Positions 8,842 to 16,848 of a stretch of DNA of 64,000 nt are shown piece after piece; positions within the stretch are counted from its first letter, which is position 1; each line of letters starts with the position of its first letter. The notes below the pieces were generated by a model. It worked only from the letters and a program-made list of their open reading frames with translations. It did not search any database and was not told where the DNA came from. The translations under genes and the position numbers were made by a program. Source of the DNA: Winogradskyella ludwigii (GTDB lineage Bacteria; Bacteroidota; Bacteroidia; Flavobacteriales; Flavobacteriaceae); assembly GCF_013403985.1 (NCBI RefSeq), contig NZ_JABFDF010000003.1, forward strand, positions 310,001-374,000, given 5' to 3'.

Positions 8842-8849
8842 TATTTTTG
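8842..8849 (+). promoter_or_regulatory. Candidate -7 promoter element for menC-CPBP-menE
   Basis: TATTTTTG matches TAnnTTTG and ends 9 nt before the menC ATG. The TTG inside it is also the first possible start codon of the frame, which makes that start unlikely. No -33 box is seen at the usual distance. Confidence 0.45.
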
Positions 8850-8858
8850 ATAGTAATT

Positions 8859-9893
8859 ATGAAAGCAACTTACCACAAACATATTTTAGACTTTAAAAGA
8901 CCTAGCGGAACATCGCGAGGAGTAATGATTACAAAAGAAACCTGGTTTATTTTACTAGAACATGAAGGTAAAAATGGAGTAGGAGAATGCGGTATTTTAA
9001 GAGGATTATCTATAGACGATAAACCTAATTACGAAACCAAATTAAAGTGGACTTGTAATAATATTCATTTAGGATTAGAAAAGCTATTAACTGAACTCAT
9101 AGAATTTCCAAGTATCCAATTTGGGTTAGAAACGGCATTTAAATCTTTAGAAAGTGTAGATCAGTTTCAATTATTTCCTTCAGATTTCACTAAAGATCGT
9201 GATAGTATTCCCATTAATGGTTTAGTTTGGATGGGAAATGAGGACTTTATGAGAACTCAAATACAAGAAAAAATCGCATCGGGTTTTAACTGTATTAAAT
9301 TAAAAATAGGAGCAATCGATTTTCAAACGGAGTTGGACATTTTAAAATCTATACGTCAAGAATTTTCGGTTTCAGATATTGAATTACGAGTAGATGCTAA
9401 TGGTGCTTTTTCTCCAGATGATGCGTTAGAAAAATTAAATAGACTTTCAGAATACCAATTACATTCCATAGAACAACCTATTAAGGCAAAACAGTTGCAA
9501 ATCATGGCAGACTTGTGCAAAGTTACGCCTATACCTATTGCTTTAGATGAAGAGTTAATTGGAGTGTTTTCAAAAGAAGATAAACAGCATGTATTAAAAA
9601 CCATAAAACCACAATACATCATTTTAAAACCTAGTTTAGTTGGAGGATTTAAAGGCAGTAAAGATTGGATTAATAGTGCAGAAGATTTAAATATAAAATG
9701 GTGGATTACTAGTGCTCTAGAAAGTAATATTGGTCTAAATGCCATAGCGCAATGGACCTATACTTTAAAAAACAAAATGCCTCAAGGTTTAGGAACAGGT
9801 GGTTTATTTACTAACAATTTTCCTTCGCCATTACGTGTAAAAAATGGTACTTTGCATTACGATTTAAATCAGAATTGGGAATTTAATTTATAA
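8859..9893 (+). CDS. menC: o-Succinylbenzoate synthase (MenC)
   Basis: This enolase-superfamily enzyme of 344 residues dehydrates SHCHC to o-succinylbenzoate. The catalytic lysine motif is KLKIG (about residues 147-151). Metal ligands follow in RVDANGAF (about 176-183), EQPI and DEE (about 230), and the second lysine is in KPSLVGG (about 256). A TTG at 8847 would add four residues, but it lies inside a promoter motif, so ATG 8859 is chosen. The CPBP gene begins 2 nt after its stop, and menE follows that by 3 nt, making a tight three-gene operon. Confidence 0.95.
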   Translation: MKATYHKHILDFKRPSGTSRGVMITKETWFILLEHEGKNGVGECGILRGLSIDDKPNYETKLKWTCNNIHLGLEKLLTELIEFPSIQFGLETAFKSLESVDQFQLFPSDFTKDRDSIPINGLVWMGNEDFMRTQIQEKIASGFNCIKLKIGAIDFQTELDILKSIRQEFSVSDIELRVDANGAFSPDDALEKLNRLSEYQLHSIEQPIKAKQLQIMADLCKVTPIPIALDEELIGVFSKEDKQHVLKTIKPQYIILKPSLVGGFKGSKDWINSAEDLNIKWWITSALESNIGLNAIAQWTYTLKNKMPQGLGTGGLFTNNFPSPLRVKNGTLHYDLNQNWEFNL

Positions 9894-9895
9894 GA

Positions 9896-10831
9896 ATGAA
9901 TTACATACAACAAGCCTACAAAGGTCAACGTGAACTTTGGATGTTTTTACTGACAACTTTATTGGTAGCAGGTATATTTATTGGCAATTTTATATACTTT
10001 CTAATTGCAGATCCTAAAGATTTGGAGGTTGCTTATGATATGATGAAGCAAATTCCTCCTAATGTATCATTGGTTTTAAATCTTTTACCTTTTGCATTTT
10101 TATTAGGTCTTTTGTTTGTTTTGGTAAAATTTGTACACCAACGTAGTATTCTATCCTTAACTACAGCACGAGAAAAAGTAGATTTTAAGCGAGTTTTATT
10201 TTCATTTTTAATGATTTGTACATTTACATTAGTGACCTTTTTTATTGGTTATTCTATGGATTCATCGGAATTAGTATTTCAGTTTAACGCCGGTAAATTT
10301 GCTGTTCTTTTTATTATCAGCATCCTTTTATTTCCATTTCAAATTGGTTTGGAAGAGTATTTATTTAGAGGTTACTTAATGCAGTCAATAGGTATTTTAG
10401 TAAAAAACAAATGGTTTCCATTGATTGCGACATCAATCTTATTTGGTATTGCGCATAGCGCTAATCCAGAAGTTAGTGCCATTGGATTTTGGAAAATGAT
10501 GATTTTCTATGTAGGTACAGGTTTACTTTTAGGGATAATGACCTTAATGGACGATGGCTTAGAGCTTGCTTTAGGTTTTCACTTAGGTAATAACTTATTA
10601 GCATCGCTTTTAGTTACAGCAGATTGGACCGCGTTACAAACAGATGCCATATTTAAAAGTACAGGAAGCCCTTCTATGAATTTAGTTACAGATCTTTTAT
10701 TACCTGTTTTAGTTGTATATCCAATTATGTTGCTAATTTTATCAAAGCGATACGGTTGGACAAATTGGAAAGACAAATTATTTGGAAGCGTAGAAGAGCC
10801 ATCAAAAGAAAATTATAAAATAATAGAGTAG
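9896..10831 (+). CDS. CPBP-family intramembrane metalloprotease
   Basis: This is a 311-residue polytopic membrane protein with about seven or eight hydrophobic segments. The CPBP (Abi/Rce1-like) active-site motifs are intact. They are EEYLFRG (about 152-158, the EExxxR glutamates), FGIAHSAN (about 183-190, FxxxH) and HLGNN (about 228-232, HxxxN/B). The family cleaves substrates inside the membrane or acts as scaffolds, and known members include the eukaryotic prenyl protease Rce1. It is sandwiched between menC (2-nt gap) and menE (3-nt gap), so it is co-expressed with menaquinone enzymes. Whether it acts on the pathway is unknown. Confidence 0.9.
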   Translation: MNYIQQAYKGQRELWMFLLTTLLVAGIFIGNFIYFLIADPKDLEVAYDMMKQIPPNVSLVLNLLPFAFLLGLLFVLVKFVHQRSILSLTTAREKVDFKRVLFSFLMICTFTLVTFFIGYSMDSSELVFQFNAGKFAVLFIISILLFPFQIGLEEYLFRGYLMQSIGILVKNKWFPLIATSILFGIAHSANPEVSAIGFWKMMIFYVGTGLLLGIMTLMDDGLELALGFHLGNNLLASLLVTADWTALQTDAIFKSTGSPSMNLVTDLLLPVLVVYPIMLLILSKRYGWTNWKDKLFGSVEEPSKENYKIIE

Positions 10832-10834
10832 ATT

Positions 10835-11917
10835 ATGACACCAGAATTTAACAAAGTACATAACCGTTTTAAGTTTAATGGACTTCATTTTAGTCATGAA
10901 GATTTAAAGGAAGTTGCCTATAGTCTTATAAAAGAGGGAGAACCTTACGAACAAGTCACAGGAGATTTTTTAATTGATTGGTTAAATAACAAAGACCATT
11001 TATTTGTTTCGACTTCAGGATCTACAGGAAAACCAAAGGAGATTAAACTGATGAAACAAGCTATGGTGAATTCTTCTATTGCTACAGGTAATTTTTTCGG
11101 GATAGAACCTGGAGATAAAGCATTACACTGTTTACCTAGTCACTTTATTGCAGGTAAAATGATGTTTATTCGTGCTCTAGTTTTAGGATTAGAAATAGAT
11201 TTTGTAGAGCCAACAGCGCATCCTATTTTTGATTATGATAAAGTTTATGACTTTTGTGCTATGATTCCATTGCAGGTAAAGCATACGATTAATAGTATTC
11301 ATAATATGAAAACTATCATTGTTGGTGGTTCTAAAGTGACAAAGCCACTTTTGCAAAAGATTAAAGACTGCGAACCTAAGTTTTATGAAACTTATGGCAT
11401 GACGGAAACTGTAACGCATATTGCAGTAAGAAGGTTAGAGTCTAAAACAGCGAAAAAAGAACAATACTTTAATGCGTTACAAGATGTAAGTTTTTCACAT
11501 GACGATAGAAATTGTTTAGTTATCCATGCTCCAAAATTGGTTGAAGAAGATTTGGTGACAAATGATATTGTAGATTTAAAATCTGAAACTAGCTTTCAAT
11601 TATTAGGACGTTTTGATAATGTTGTAAATTCTGGAGGAGTAAAATTATTTCCAGAGCAGATTGAAGATAAGTTACAGCCTGTAATAGATGAGCGTTTTAT
11701 CGTAGCTGGAGAAGACGATGCTACTTTAGGAGAAAAATTGATTTTAATTATTGAAAATCCTAGAGATTCTGCAGAAAGTATTCTAAATAGAATTAAGCAT
11801 TTAAAAGGATTAACTAAGTTTGAAGTTCCAAAAGAAATTTATATAATAGATAAATTCTTGGAAACTGTAAACGGAAAAATTCAACGTAACAAAACCATTA
11901 AATCACTTATAAAATAA
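10835..11917 (+). CDS. menE: o-Succinylbenzoate--CoA ligase (MenE)
   Basis: This 360-residue AMP-forming acyl-CoA ligase activates o-succinylbenzoate for MenB. Visible motifs are the P-loop STSGSTGKPKE (about residues 58-68), YETYGMTET (about 185-193) and the hinge GRFDNVVNSGGVKLFPEQIE. A C-terminal lysine follows in NGKIQRNK. It is shorter than the roughly 450-residue proteobacterial enzyme because the N-terminal domain is trimmed, as is usual for Bacteroidetes MenE. It is the last gene of the menC operon and is followed by a long inverted repeat with a T-run that may terminate transcription. Confidence 0.93.
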   Translation: MTPEFNKVHNRFKFNGLHFSHEDLKEVAYSLIKEGEPYEQVTGDFLIDWLNNKDHLFVSTSGSTGKPKEIKLMKQAMVNSSIATGNFFGIEPGDKALHCLPSHFIAGKMMFIRALVLGLEIDFVEPTAHPIFDYDKVYDFCAMIPLQVKHTINSIHNMKTIIVGGSKVTKPLLQKIKDCEPKFYETYGMTETVTHIAVRRLESKTAKKEQYFNALQDVSFSHDDRNCLVIHAPKLVEEDLVTNDIVDLKSETSFQLLGRFDNVVNSGGVKLFPEQIEDKLQPVIDERFIVAGEDDATLGEKLILIIENPRDSAESILNRIKHLKGLTKFEVPKEIYIIDKFLETVNGKIQRNKTIKSLIK

Positions 11918-11956
11918 CAATAGCATTGTTTTTTAGTATTTAATTATAAGAAAATT

Positions 11957-12034
11957 GTCATTTTAAGCATTATTCAATTAGAGATTTATATAAAATTTAT
12001 TTCTAAGACAATAATACTCAAAATGACTTTTTTT
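11957..12034 (+). repeat. Imperfect 18-bp inverted repeat with T-run: terminator or decayed palindromic element
   Basis: GTCATTTTAAGCATTATT (11957-11974) pairs with AATAATACTCAAAATGAC (12010-12027) at 16 of 18 positions across a 35-nt loop, and seven T residues follow. It sits 40 nt after menE and could end that operon. The arms recall the GTCATTTCGAGC... / ...GCTCGAAATGAC palindromic intergenic elements that I associate with many flavobacterial genomes. That link is from memory, not a search. Confidence 0.6.
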
Positions 12035-12142
12035 ACTTTCCGGGTAGTAGTATTAACTCATTCAAATACACAGGTCACTCATTATAGATTTTATATTATA
12101 GTGTTTGTTTATAGGTTTACATAAACTTATAAATCAACTATT

Positions 12143-14239
12143 ATGAAAAATCTAGCACTCATTTTATGTTTTGTATTGTCGTTATGGCATATACAATCAC
12201 AAGAAAAAACAATTATAGGAACAATCACAACAGATTTTGATGGTATTCCATTACAAGGCGCAACTGTTATTGTAAAAGGCACAAATCGTGGAACTCAAAC
12301 CAATGTAGATGGCAAATATGCTATAAAAACTAAGGAGAACGATATACTCGTATTCAGTTATATTGGCTATAAAACCATATCTAAAACTGTTAAAAACGCC
12401 TTAGTTATTAATGTTGTAATGGTCGTTGATGATGCTTCGTTAGAAGAGGTTGTAGTTATGGGTTATGGTACTCAACGCAAAATAAATAGAACGAGTTCGA
12501 TCGCTGTTTCTTCTGATGAGAAATCTAAACCTTCTGCAACTATTTCTCAAACTTTATCAGGGCAGGCAGCGGGTGTTAATGTTAGTGATAGTTCTGGTCA
12601 TCCTGGACAAAATTCAACAATTATTATTCGTGGTAGAAATTCAATAAGTAATCATATTGAACCCTTGTTTATTATTGATGGTGTTCCTGTTGACCAAGAT
12701 AATTTTCGTAAGTTAAAACAGAAGGATATTACTAGTTTTTCTGTATTAAAAAATACAGAAGCAACTGCTATTTATGGTAATAGAGGTAGTGGAGGTGTTA
12801 TAATTGTTACTACTAAAGGAAGAAAGATAATAACACCAAATAATGACGACTACACAAAAATTATAGAGAATCCTTTTAAACGCGCAAATTTAACTCCATT
12901 ATCAACCTTTTCAATTGATGTTGATAAAGCAGGATATTCTAATGTAAGACGTATGATTAATAATGGACAAGTTGTACCTCCAAATAGTGTAAAGATTGAA
13001 GAGATGGTTAATTATTTTGACTATAATTATCCGCAACCTACAGATAAACATCCTTTTTCCATAAATACAGAAGTGGTGGAGACTCCTTGGCATAAAGACA
13101 CGCAATTGGTTAGAATTGGTCTTCAAGGAAAAACCTATGAAAACGACAAACTTCCAGCTTCTAACTTAATTTTTCTATTAGACGTTTCTGGTTCTATGGG
13201 CTCTCAGAATAAATTACCATTACTAAAAAGTGCTTTTAAACTATTAGTAAATCAACTTCGTGAAAAAGACAAGGTATCAATTGTTGTTTATGCAGGAGCA
13301 GCAGGAGTCGTTTTAGAACCAACATCTGGAGATCAAAAAGATAAGATTTTAGCCGCTTTAGATAATTTGAATTCTGGCGGATCTACTGCAGGCGGCGAAG
13401 GCATTGAATTAGCTTACAAATTGGCTGAAAAACATTATAAAAAAAATGGAAACAATCGTGTGATTTTAGCCACAGATGGCGACTTTAATGTTGGAGCCTC
13501 TAGTAATAAAGCCATGCAAACGTTTATTGAAGAAAAACGTGAATCGGGTGTGTTTTTATCGGTTTTAGGCTTTGGTTATGGAAATTATAAAGATTCAAAA
13601 TTAGAAACTTTAGCAGATAAAGGTAATGGAAATCATGCCTATATTGATAATATGCAAGAAGCACAGAAAGTTTTTGGAAAAGAATTTGGAGGTACTTTAT
13701 TTACCATTGCAAAGGATGTTAAAATTCAAGTAGAATTTAATCCTAAAAAAGTACAAGCTTATAGATTAATCGGTTATGAAAACAGATTACTAGCAGATGA
13801 AGACTTCATAGATGATGCTATAGACGCAGGAGAATTAGGGAGTGGACATACAGTGACTGCTTTGTACGAAATTATTCCGGTTGGAATAAAGAATGCTTAT
13901 CTTAAAAAGATTCCAGATTTGAAATACTCAAAAACTGAAATCACTTCTAATTTTGAAGATGAATTGTTTACCGTAAAATTTAGATATAAAAAACCAAATG
14001 CTGATAAAAGTATAGAAATGATTCATGTTCAGAATAATCAGATTTCTGAAGCCTCTAATGATATGAATTTTGTTTCAGCAGTAGCATTATTCGGAATGCA
14101 ATTGAAACAATCTAAATATTTTAATAATGCAACAACATCTAAAGTGATTGAGCTAGCTGAAAAAGGTAGAGAAAATGATAGAAATGGCTACAGAGCAGAG
14201 TTTATTAGATTAGTGAAGTCTCATAAAAGTATCAACTAA
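12143..14239 (+). CDS. SusC-like N-terminal/TonB-plug domains fused to a VWA (YfbK-like) protein
   Basis: This is a secreted protein of 698 residues. Order of parts: signal peptide (1-20); a carboxypeptidase-like regulatory beta-sandwich (about 23-100, GATVIVKGTNRGTQTNVDGKY) ending in the SusC marker EEVVVMGYGTQ. Next comes a TonB-dependent-receptor plug-like domain (about 125-225, AGVNVSDSSG, FIIDGVPV, ATAIYGNRGSGGVIIV) with no beta-barrel after it. A YfbK-type VWA-associated N-domain (about 240-330) follows. Last are a VWA domain with MIDAS residues DVSGSMG (from about 347) and ATDGDFN, and a YfbK-like C-domain. The final residues are SHKSIN, with no T9SS tail. VWA-YfbK proteins are common in Bacteroidetes, while the plug is the unusual part. 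Function unknown; surface or periplasmic interaction is inferred. Confidence 0.88.
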   Translation: MKNLALILCFVLSLWHIQSQEKTIIGTITTDFDGIPLQGATVIVKGTNRGTQTNVDGKYAIKTKENDILVFSYIGYKTISKTVKNALVINVVMVVDDASLEEVVVMGYGTQRKINRTSSIAVSSDEKSKPSATISQTLSGQAAGVNVSDSSGHPGQNSTIIIRGRNSISNHIEPLFIIDGVPVDQDNFRKLKQKDITSFSVLKNTEATAIYGNRGSGGVIIVTTKGRKIITPNNDDYTKIIENPFKRANLTPLSTFSIDVDKAGYSNVRRMINNGQVVPPNSVKIEEMVNYFDYNYPQPTDKHPFSINTEVVETPWHKDTQLVRIGLQGKTYENDKLPASNLIFLLDVSGSMGSQNKLPLLKSAFKLLVNQLREKDKVSIVVYAGAAGVVLEPTSGDQKDKILAALDNLNSGGSTAGGEGIELAYKLAEKHYKKNGNNRVILATDGDFNVGASSNKAMQTFIEEKRESGVFLSVLGFGYGNYKDSKLETLADKGNGNHAYIDNMQEAQKVFGKEFGGTLFTIAKDVKIQVEFNPKKVQAYRLIGYENRLLADEDFIDDAIDAGELGSGHTVTALYEIIPVGIKNAYLKKIPDLKYSKTEITSNFEDELFTVKFRYKKPNADKSIEMIHVQNNQISEASNDMNFVSAVALFGMQLKQSKYFNNATTSKVIELAEKGRENDRNGYRAEFIRLVKSHKSIN

Positions 14240-14260
14240 TCGGTTCATAAAAGACAATAA

Positions 14261-14289
14261 AAAACCCAATGCATTTGCATTGGGTTTTT
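14261..14289. terminator. Bidirectional terminator between the VWA and OmpA genes
   Basis: A perfect 13-bp palindrome (AAAACCCAATGCA / TGCATTGGGTTTT) has a minimal loop and A/T tails on both sides. It lies between convergent stop codons at 14239 and 14312. Confidence 0.9.
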
Positions 14290-14311
14290 CTTGTATTAAA
14301 ATCTACAGGGA

Positions 14312-15169
14312 TTAGTTCTCTCCAGATAAATTTTTCATTTCATTTTCAACCATTTCGTAGAACTGGTCAATTTTAGGCATTACAACAATACGTGTACGTC
14401 TGTTTTTTGCTTTGTTTTCAGCAGTGTCATTTGCTACTAAAGGTACGTAAGAACTACGACCAGCAGCAATTAACTGTTGTGGATTAACATCTAAGCTTTC
14501 TAAAACACGCACAATAGATGTCGCACGTTTTACACTTAAATCCCAGTTGTCTAATAATGGTGGCTTACTGTAAGATACATTATCAGTATGAGATTCTACC
14601 ATCGCTTCAAAATCTGGTTTGCTATTAATTACTTTAGCAACTTTAGCTAAGATTTCGTTAGCTCTTGTAGTTACGTTATAGCTTCCACTTTTAAATAATA
14701 ATTTATCTGCAATAGAAATAAATACCACACCTTTTTCAACATTAATTTCAATATCTGGATCATTAAGTCCTACAGATTTTTTAAGACTTGTAACAATGGC
14801 AAGTGTTACACTATCTTTTTTAGTTAAAGCATCTTGAAGTCTTGTAATTTTTAAATCACGTTCTTTAAGACTTTCTAAAGATTTTTCAAGATTCTCAGAT
14901 CCTTTTTTAGTTAAGATGGTTAAATCTCCTTTAGTATCAATTAAATCTTGGTTAGATTTACGTAAATCTGCTAATTGATCTTTCATGGTTTCAACACGAG
15001 CCATAGAAGCTGCTTTATCAGAAAGGCAACTATTTAATTTAACGGTCGCCGAATTTAATAAATCTTGAGATTCTTGATATTTTTCTTGAAGTGCAATATG
15101 TTCTTTTTTAGATACACATGATGCTAAAAATAGCATTGAGCAAACACTTAATAAAATTAGTTTTTTCAT
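14312..15169 (-). CDS. OmpA-family peptidoglycan-binding lipoprotein
   Basis: The product is 285 residues from the ATG at 15167-15169. The lipoprotein signal is MKKLILLSVCSMLFLASC, with the lipid-modified cysteine at 18. A lysine/glutamate-rich coiled coil spans about 25-135 (ALQEKYQESQDLL, ESLKERDLKITRL). The OmpA C-terminal domain runs from about 155 (GVVFISIADKLLFKSGSY) through SHTDN, LSVKRATSIVRVL and AKNRRTRI, the peptidoglycan-binding signature. A longer frame upstream exists but would bury the signal peptide, so the internal ATG is chosen. It anchors the outer membrane to the wall. It is downstream of the GT2 gene but about 105 nt away. Confidence 0.92.
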   Translation of the reverse strand: MKKLILLSVCSMLFLASCVSKKEHIALQEKYQESQDLLNSATVKLNSCLSDKAASMARVETMKDQLADLRKSNQDLIDTKGDLTILTKKGSENLEKSLESLKERDLKITRLQDALTKKDSVTLAIVTSLKKSVGLNDPDIEINVEKGVVFISIADKLLFKSGSYNVTTRANEILAKVAKVINSKPDFEAMVESHTDNVSYSKPPLLDNWDLSVKRATSIVRVLESLDVNPQQLIAAGRSSYVPLVANDTAENKAKNRRTRIVVMPKIDQFYEMVENEMKNLSGEN

Positions 15170-15207
15170 AATTATAAATTCAGTTTTAAATATTAGTAAT
15201 AACATAC

Positions 15208-15215
15208 CAAAATTA
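15208..15215 (-). promoter_or_regulatory. Candidate -7 promoter element for the OmpA lipoprotein gene
   Basis: The minus-strand sequence TAATTTTG matches TAnnTTTG, 38 nt before the start codon at 15169. Its position downstream of the longer possible frame start supports the shorter OmpA reading. No -33 box at the usual spacing. Confidence 0.4.
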
Positions 15216-15274
15216 TGTAAAAGAAGACTGCGTATCACATGGATTAACAAAAACTTTAACAGTTTTATAAACAA

Positions 15275-16267
15275 TTAAAATCGTTTTCGTTTTTTTATGA
15301 AATAAGACCACACAATACTGTCTGTTTCATAGTAATTTGGGCGTTTTGGAAGTGATTTTCGCTGTTTTAAAAGCTGACCTAATTTCATGTAAAAAGAGAA
15401 ATGAGCCTTAAGTATGGCTAAGAAATAATAGGGTTTTAATTGCACTAAAAATCGTAGTGCAGCAACTCCATCTAATAGCATACGAGTTACAATTCTAAGC
15501 CATACATTAGAATCCGTGTTTTTTACTAAAGTGAATAGACTGTTTCTAAAATTGAGATAGGTTTTCTTAGGGTTAGTGTCACTTAATGTAGCGCCACCAA
15601 CATGGTAAACAGTAGAGGAACCAATATATTGTGCTTTAAAATTAGTATTAAAAGCGCGCCAACATAAATCAATTTCTTCCATATGAGCAAAATAGTGCTC
15701 ATCAAATCCTTGTAATGATTTGAATGTTGAATTTCTAATAAAGAAGCAAGCTCCAGATGCCCAGAAAATAGTTGTGCTATCGTTGTATTGCTCTTTATCT
15801 TCTTCTATAGTATCAAAAATACGTCCACGACAATAAGGGTAACCATATTTGTCTATAAAGCCACCTGCAGCTCCAGCATATTCAAAAAAAGACTTGTTTT
15901 TGTAATCTAATATTTTGGGTTGAATGATAGCTGTTTGAGCATCTGCATTAAATTCTGTAAGAATAGGTTGAAGCCAATTTTCTGTCACTTCAATATCACT
16001 ATTAAGCAAGCAGAGTAGTGGTGCTTCAACATGTTTTAAAGCATCATTATAACCTTTAGCATAACCACCATTTTCTGCGTTTTTAATGATTTTTATCTGC
16101 GGGAATTCTTCAGAAACATAAGCCACAGAATCATCGGTTGATGCATTATCTGCGACATAAATTATAGCATCGTTAGAATATTTTAATACCGAAGGTAAAA
16201 ACTGCTCTAGTAGAGCTTTTCCGTTCCAGTTTAAAATAACAACAGCGATATCTTTAGTTTGTAGCAT
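15275..16267 (-). CDS. Glycosyltransferase family 2 protein (rhamnosyltransferase-like)
   Basis: This 330-residue GT-A enzyme begins VVILNWNGKALLEQFLPS, the nucleotide-sugar-binding strand of GT2. ADNASTDDS follows, and then LLNSDIEV as the DxD-type metal site (about residues 86-93). ASGACFFIRNSTF, GFDEHYFAHMEEIDLCWR (catalytic base region) and HVGGATLS match WbbL-like transferases. The C-terminal 70 residues are hydrophobic and basic, suggesting membrane association. It starts at the base after the HsdR_N gene stop, so the two genes are an operon. The likely role is in surface polysaccharide; the sugar is unknown. Confidence 0.9.
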   Translation of the reverse strand: MLQTKDIAVVILNWNGKALLEQFLPSVLKYSNDAIIYVADNASTDDSVAYVSEEFPQIKIIKNAENGGYAKGYNDALKHVEAPLLCLLNSDIEVTENWLQPILTEFNADAQTAIIQPKILDYKNKSFFEYAGAAGGFIDKYGYPYCRGRIFDTIEEDKEQYNDSTTIFWASGACFFIRNSTFKSLQGFDEHYFAHMEEIDLCWRAFNTNFKAQYIGSSTVYHVGGATLSDTNPKKTYLNFRNSLFTLVKNTDSNVWLRIVTRMLLDGVAALRFLVQLKPYYFLAILKAHFSFYMKLGQLLKQRKSLPKRPNYYETDSIVWSYFIKKRKRF

Positions 16268-16720
16268 TTAGTTCGGGTTATAATCTGGAATTGTTTCTAA
16301 AAACGCATAACGTTCATTCTCCATATCCATTTCGCAATAATAATGATTTAAACCATTAGTAACCATTAAATATGTGGCGTTTAATACTAAATTATAGCGT
16401 GCAATTTGGTCAAATGTCGTCTGGTCAATTTTTATTTTATGCGATTTACATTCTACTATGATATAAATACTGCCATCAGGATTAAAAATTACGATATCGT
16501 AACGTTTTTTTAATCCGTTTATAGTCAATTCTTTTTCGACATTAATTAACGATTTTGGAAATTTCTTATCATTAATTAAATAGTGCACACAGTGTTGTCT
16601 TACCCATTCTTCGGGTTGAAGAATGATAAATTTTTTACGAATGACATCAAAAATAGAAACTTTATTTTCTGTACTTTTGAATCGGTATTCAAACTTTGGA
16701 AAGTTGAGATCTTGTAACAC
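16268..16720 (-). CDS. HsdR_N-type PD-(D/E)xK nuclease-fold protein, stand-alone
   Basis: This 150-residue protein corresponds to only the N-terminal nuclease domain of type I restriction R subunits. The catalytic motif is intact: Asp75 in KKRYDIVIF and ECK at 90-92 (IIVECKSHKI), with Gln100 nearby in KIDQTTFDQIARYN. No helicase, specificity or methylase gene is near, so this is not a restriction system. In my knowledge such stand-alone proteins next to holA recur in Bacteroidetes, suggesting a housekeeping role. It is the first gene of a two-gene operon with the GT2 gene and is divergent from holA. Confidence 0.85.
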   Translation of the reverse strand: MLQDLNFPKFEYRFKSTENKVSIFDVIRKKFIILQPEEWVRQHCVHYLINDKKFPKSLINVEKELTINGLKKRYDIVIFNPDGSIYIIVECKSHKIKIDQTTFDQIARYNLVLNATYLMVTNGLNHYYCEMDMENERYAFLETIPDYNPN

Positions 16721-16739
16721 TTAAATAGTAGATTTTATT

Positions 16740-16769
16740 CAAATTTAAGGACATAGTCTCAATATCCAA
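16740..16769 (-). promoter_or_regulatory. Bacteroidetes-type promoter of the HsdR_N-GT2 operon
   Basis: On the minus strand TTG (plus-strand CAA, 16767-16769) is followed after exactly 19 nt by TAAATTTG (plus-strand 16740-16747). The operon start at 16720 is about 20 nt further. This is one of the best consensus matches in the window. Confidence 0.65.
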
Positions 16770-16848
16770 GACATAATTTTTAAATTTCAACGATGAGCTT
16801 ACATATTTGGAATTTGGTGTTTTTAACCTTTTTGGAATTTATATAAAC

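Noticed and set aside
9356-9745. A 129-codon minus-strand frame inside menC
   Set aside because: It lies entirely inside the well-supported menC gene and its translation has no recognisable features.
16268-16720. A type I restriction system
   Set aside because: Only the nuclease domain is present. No HsdM, HsdS or helicase part is nearby.
16807-16848. An N-terminal extension of HolA using the TTG at 16807
   Set aside because: The extra 14 residues do not match the family start, and the TTG at 16849 gives a normal N-terminus.
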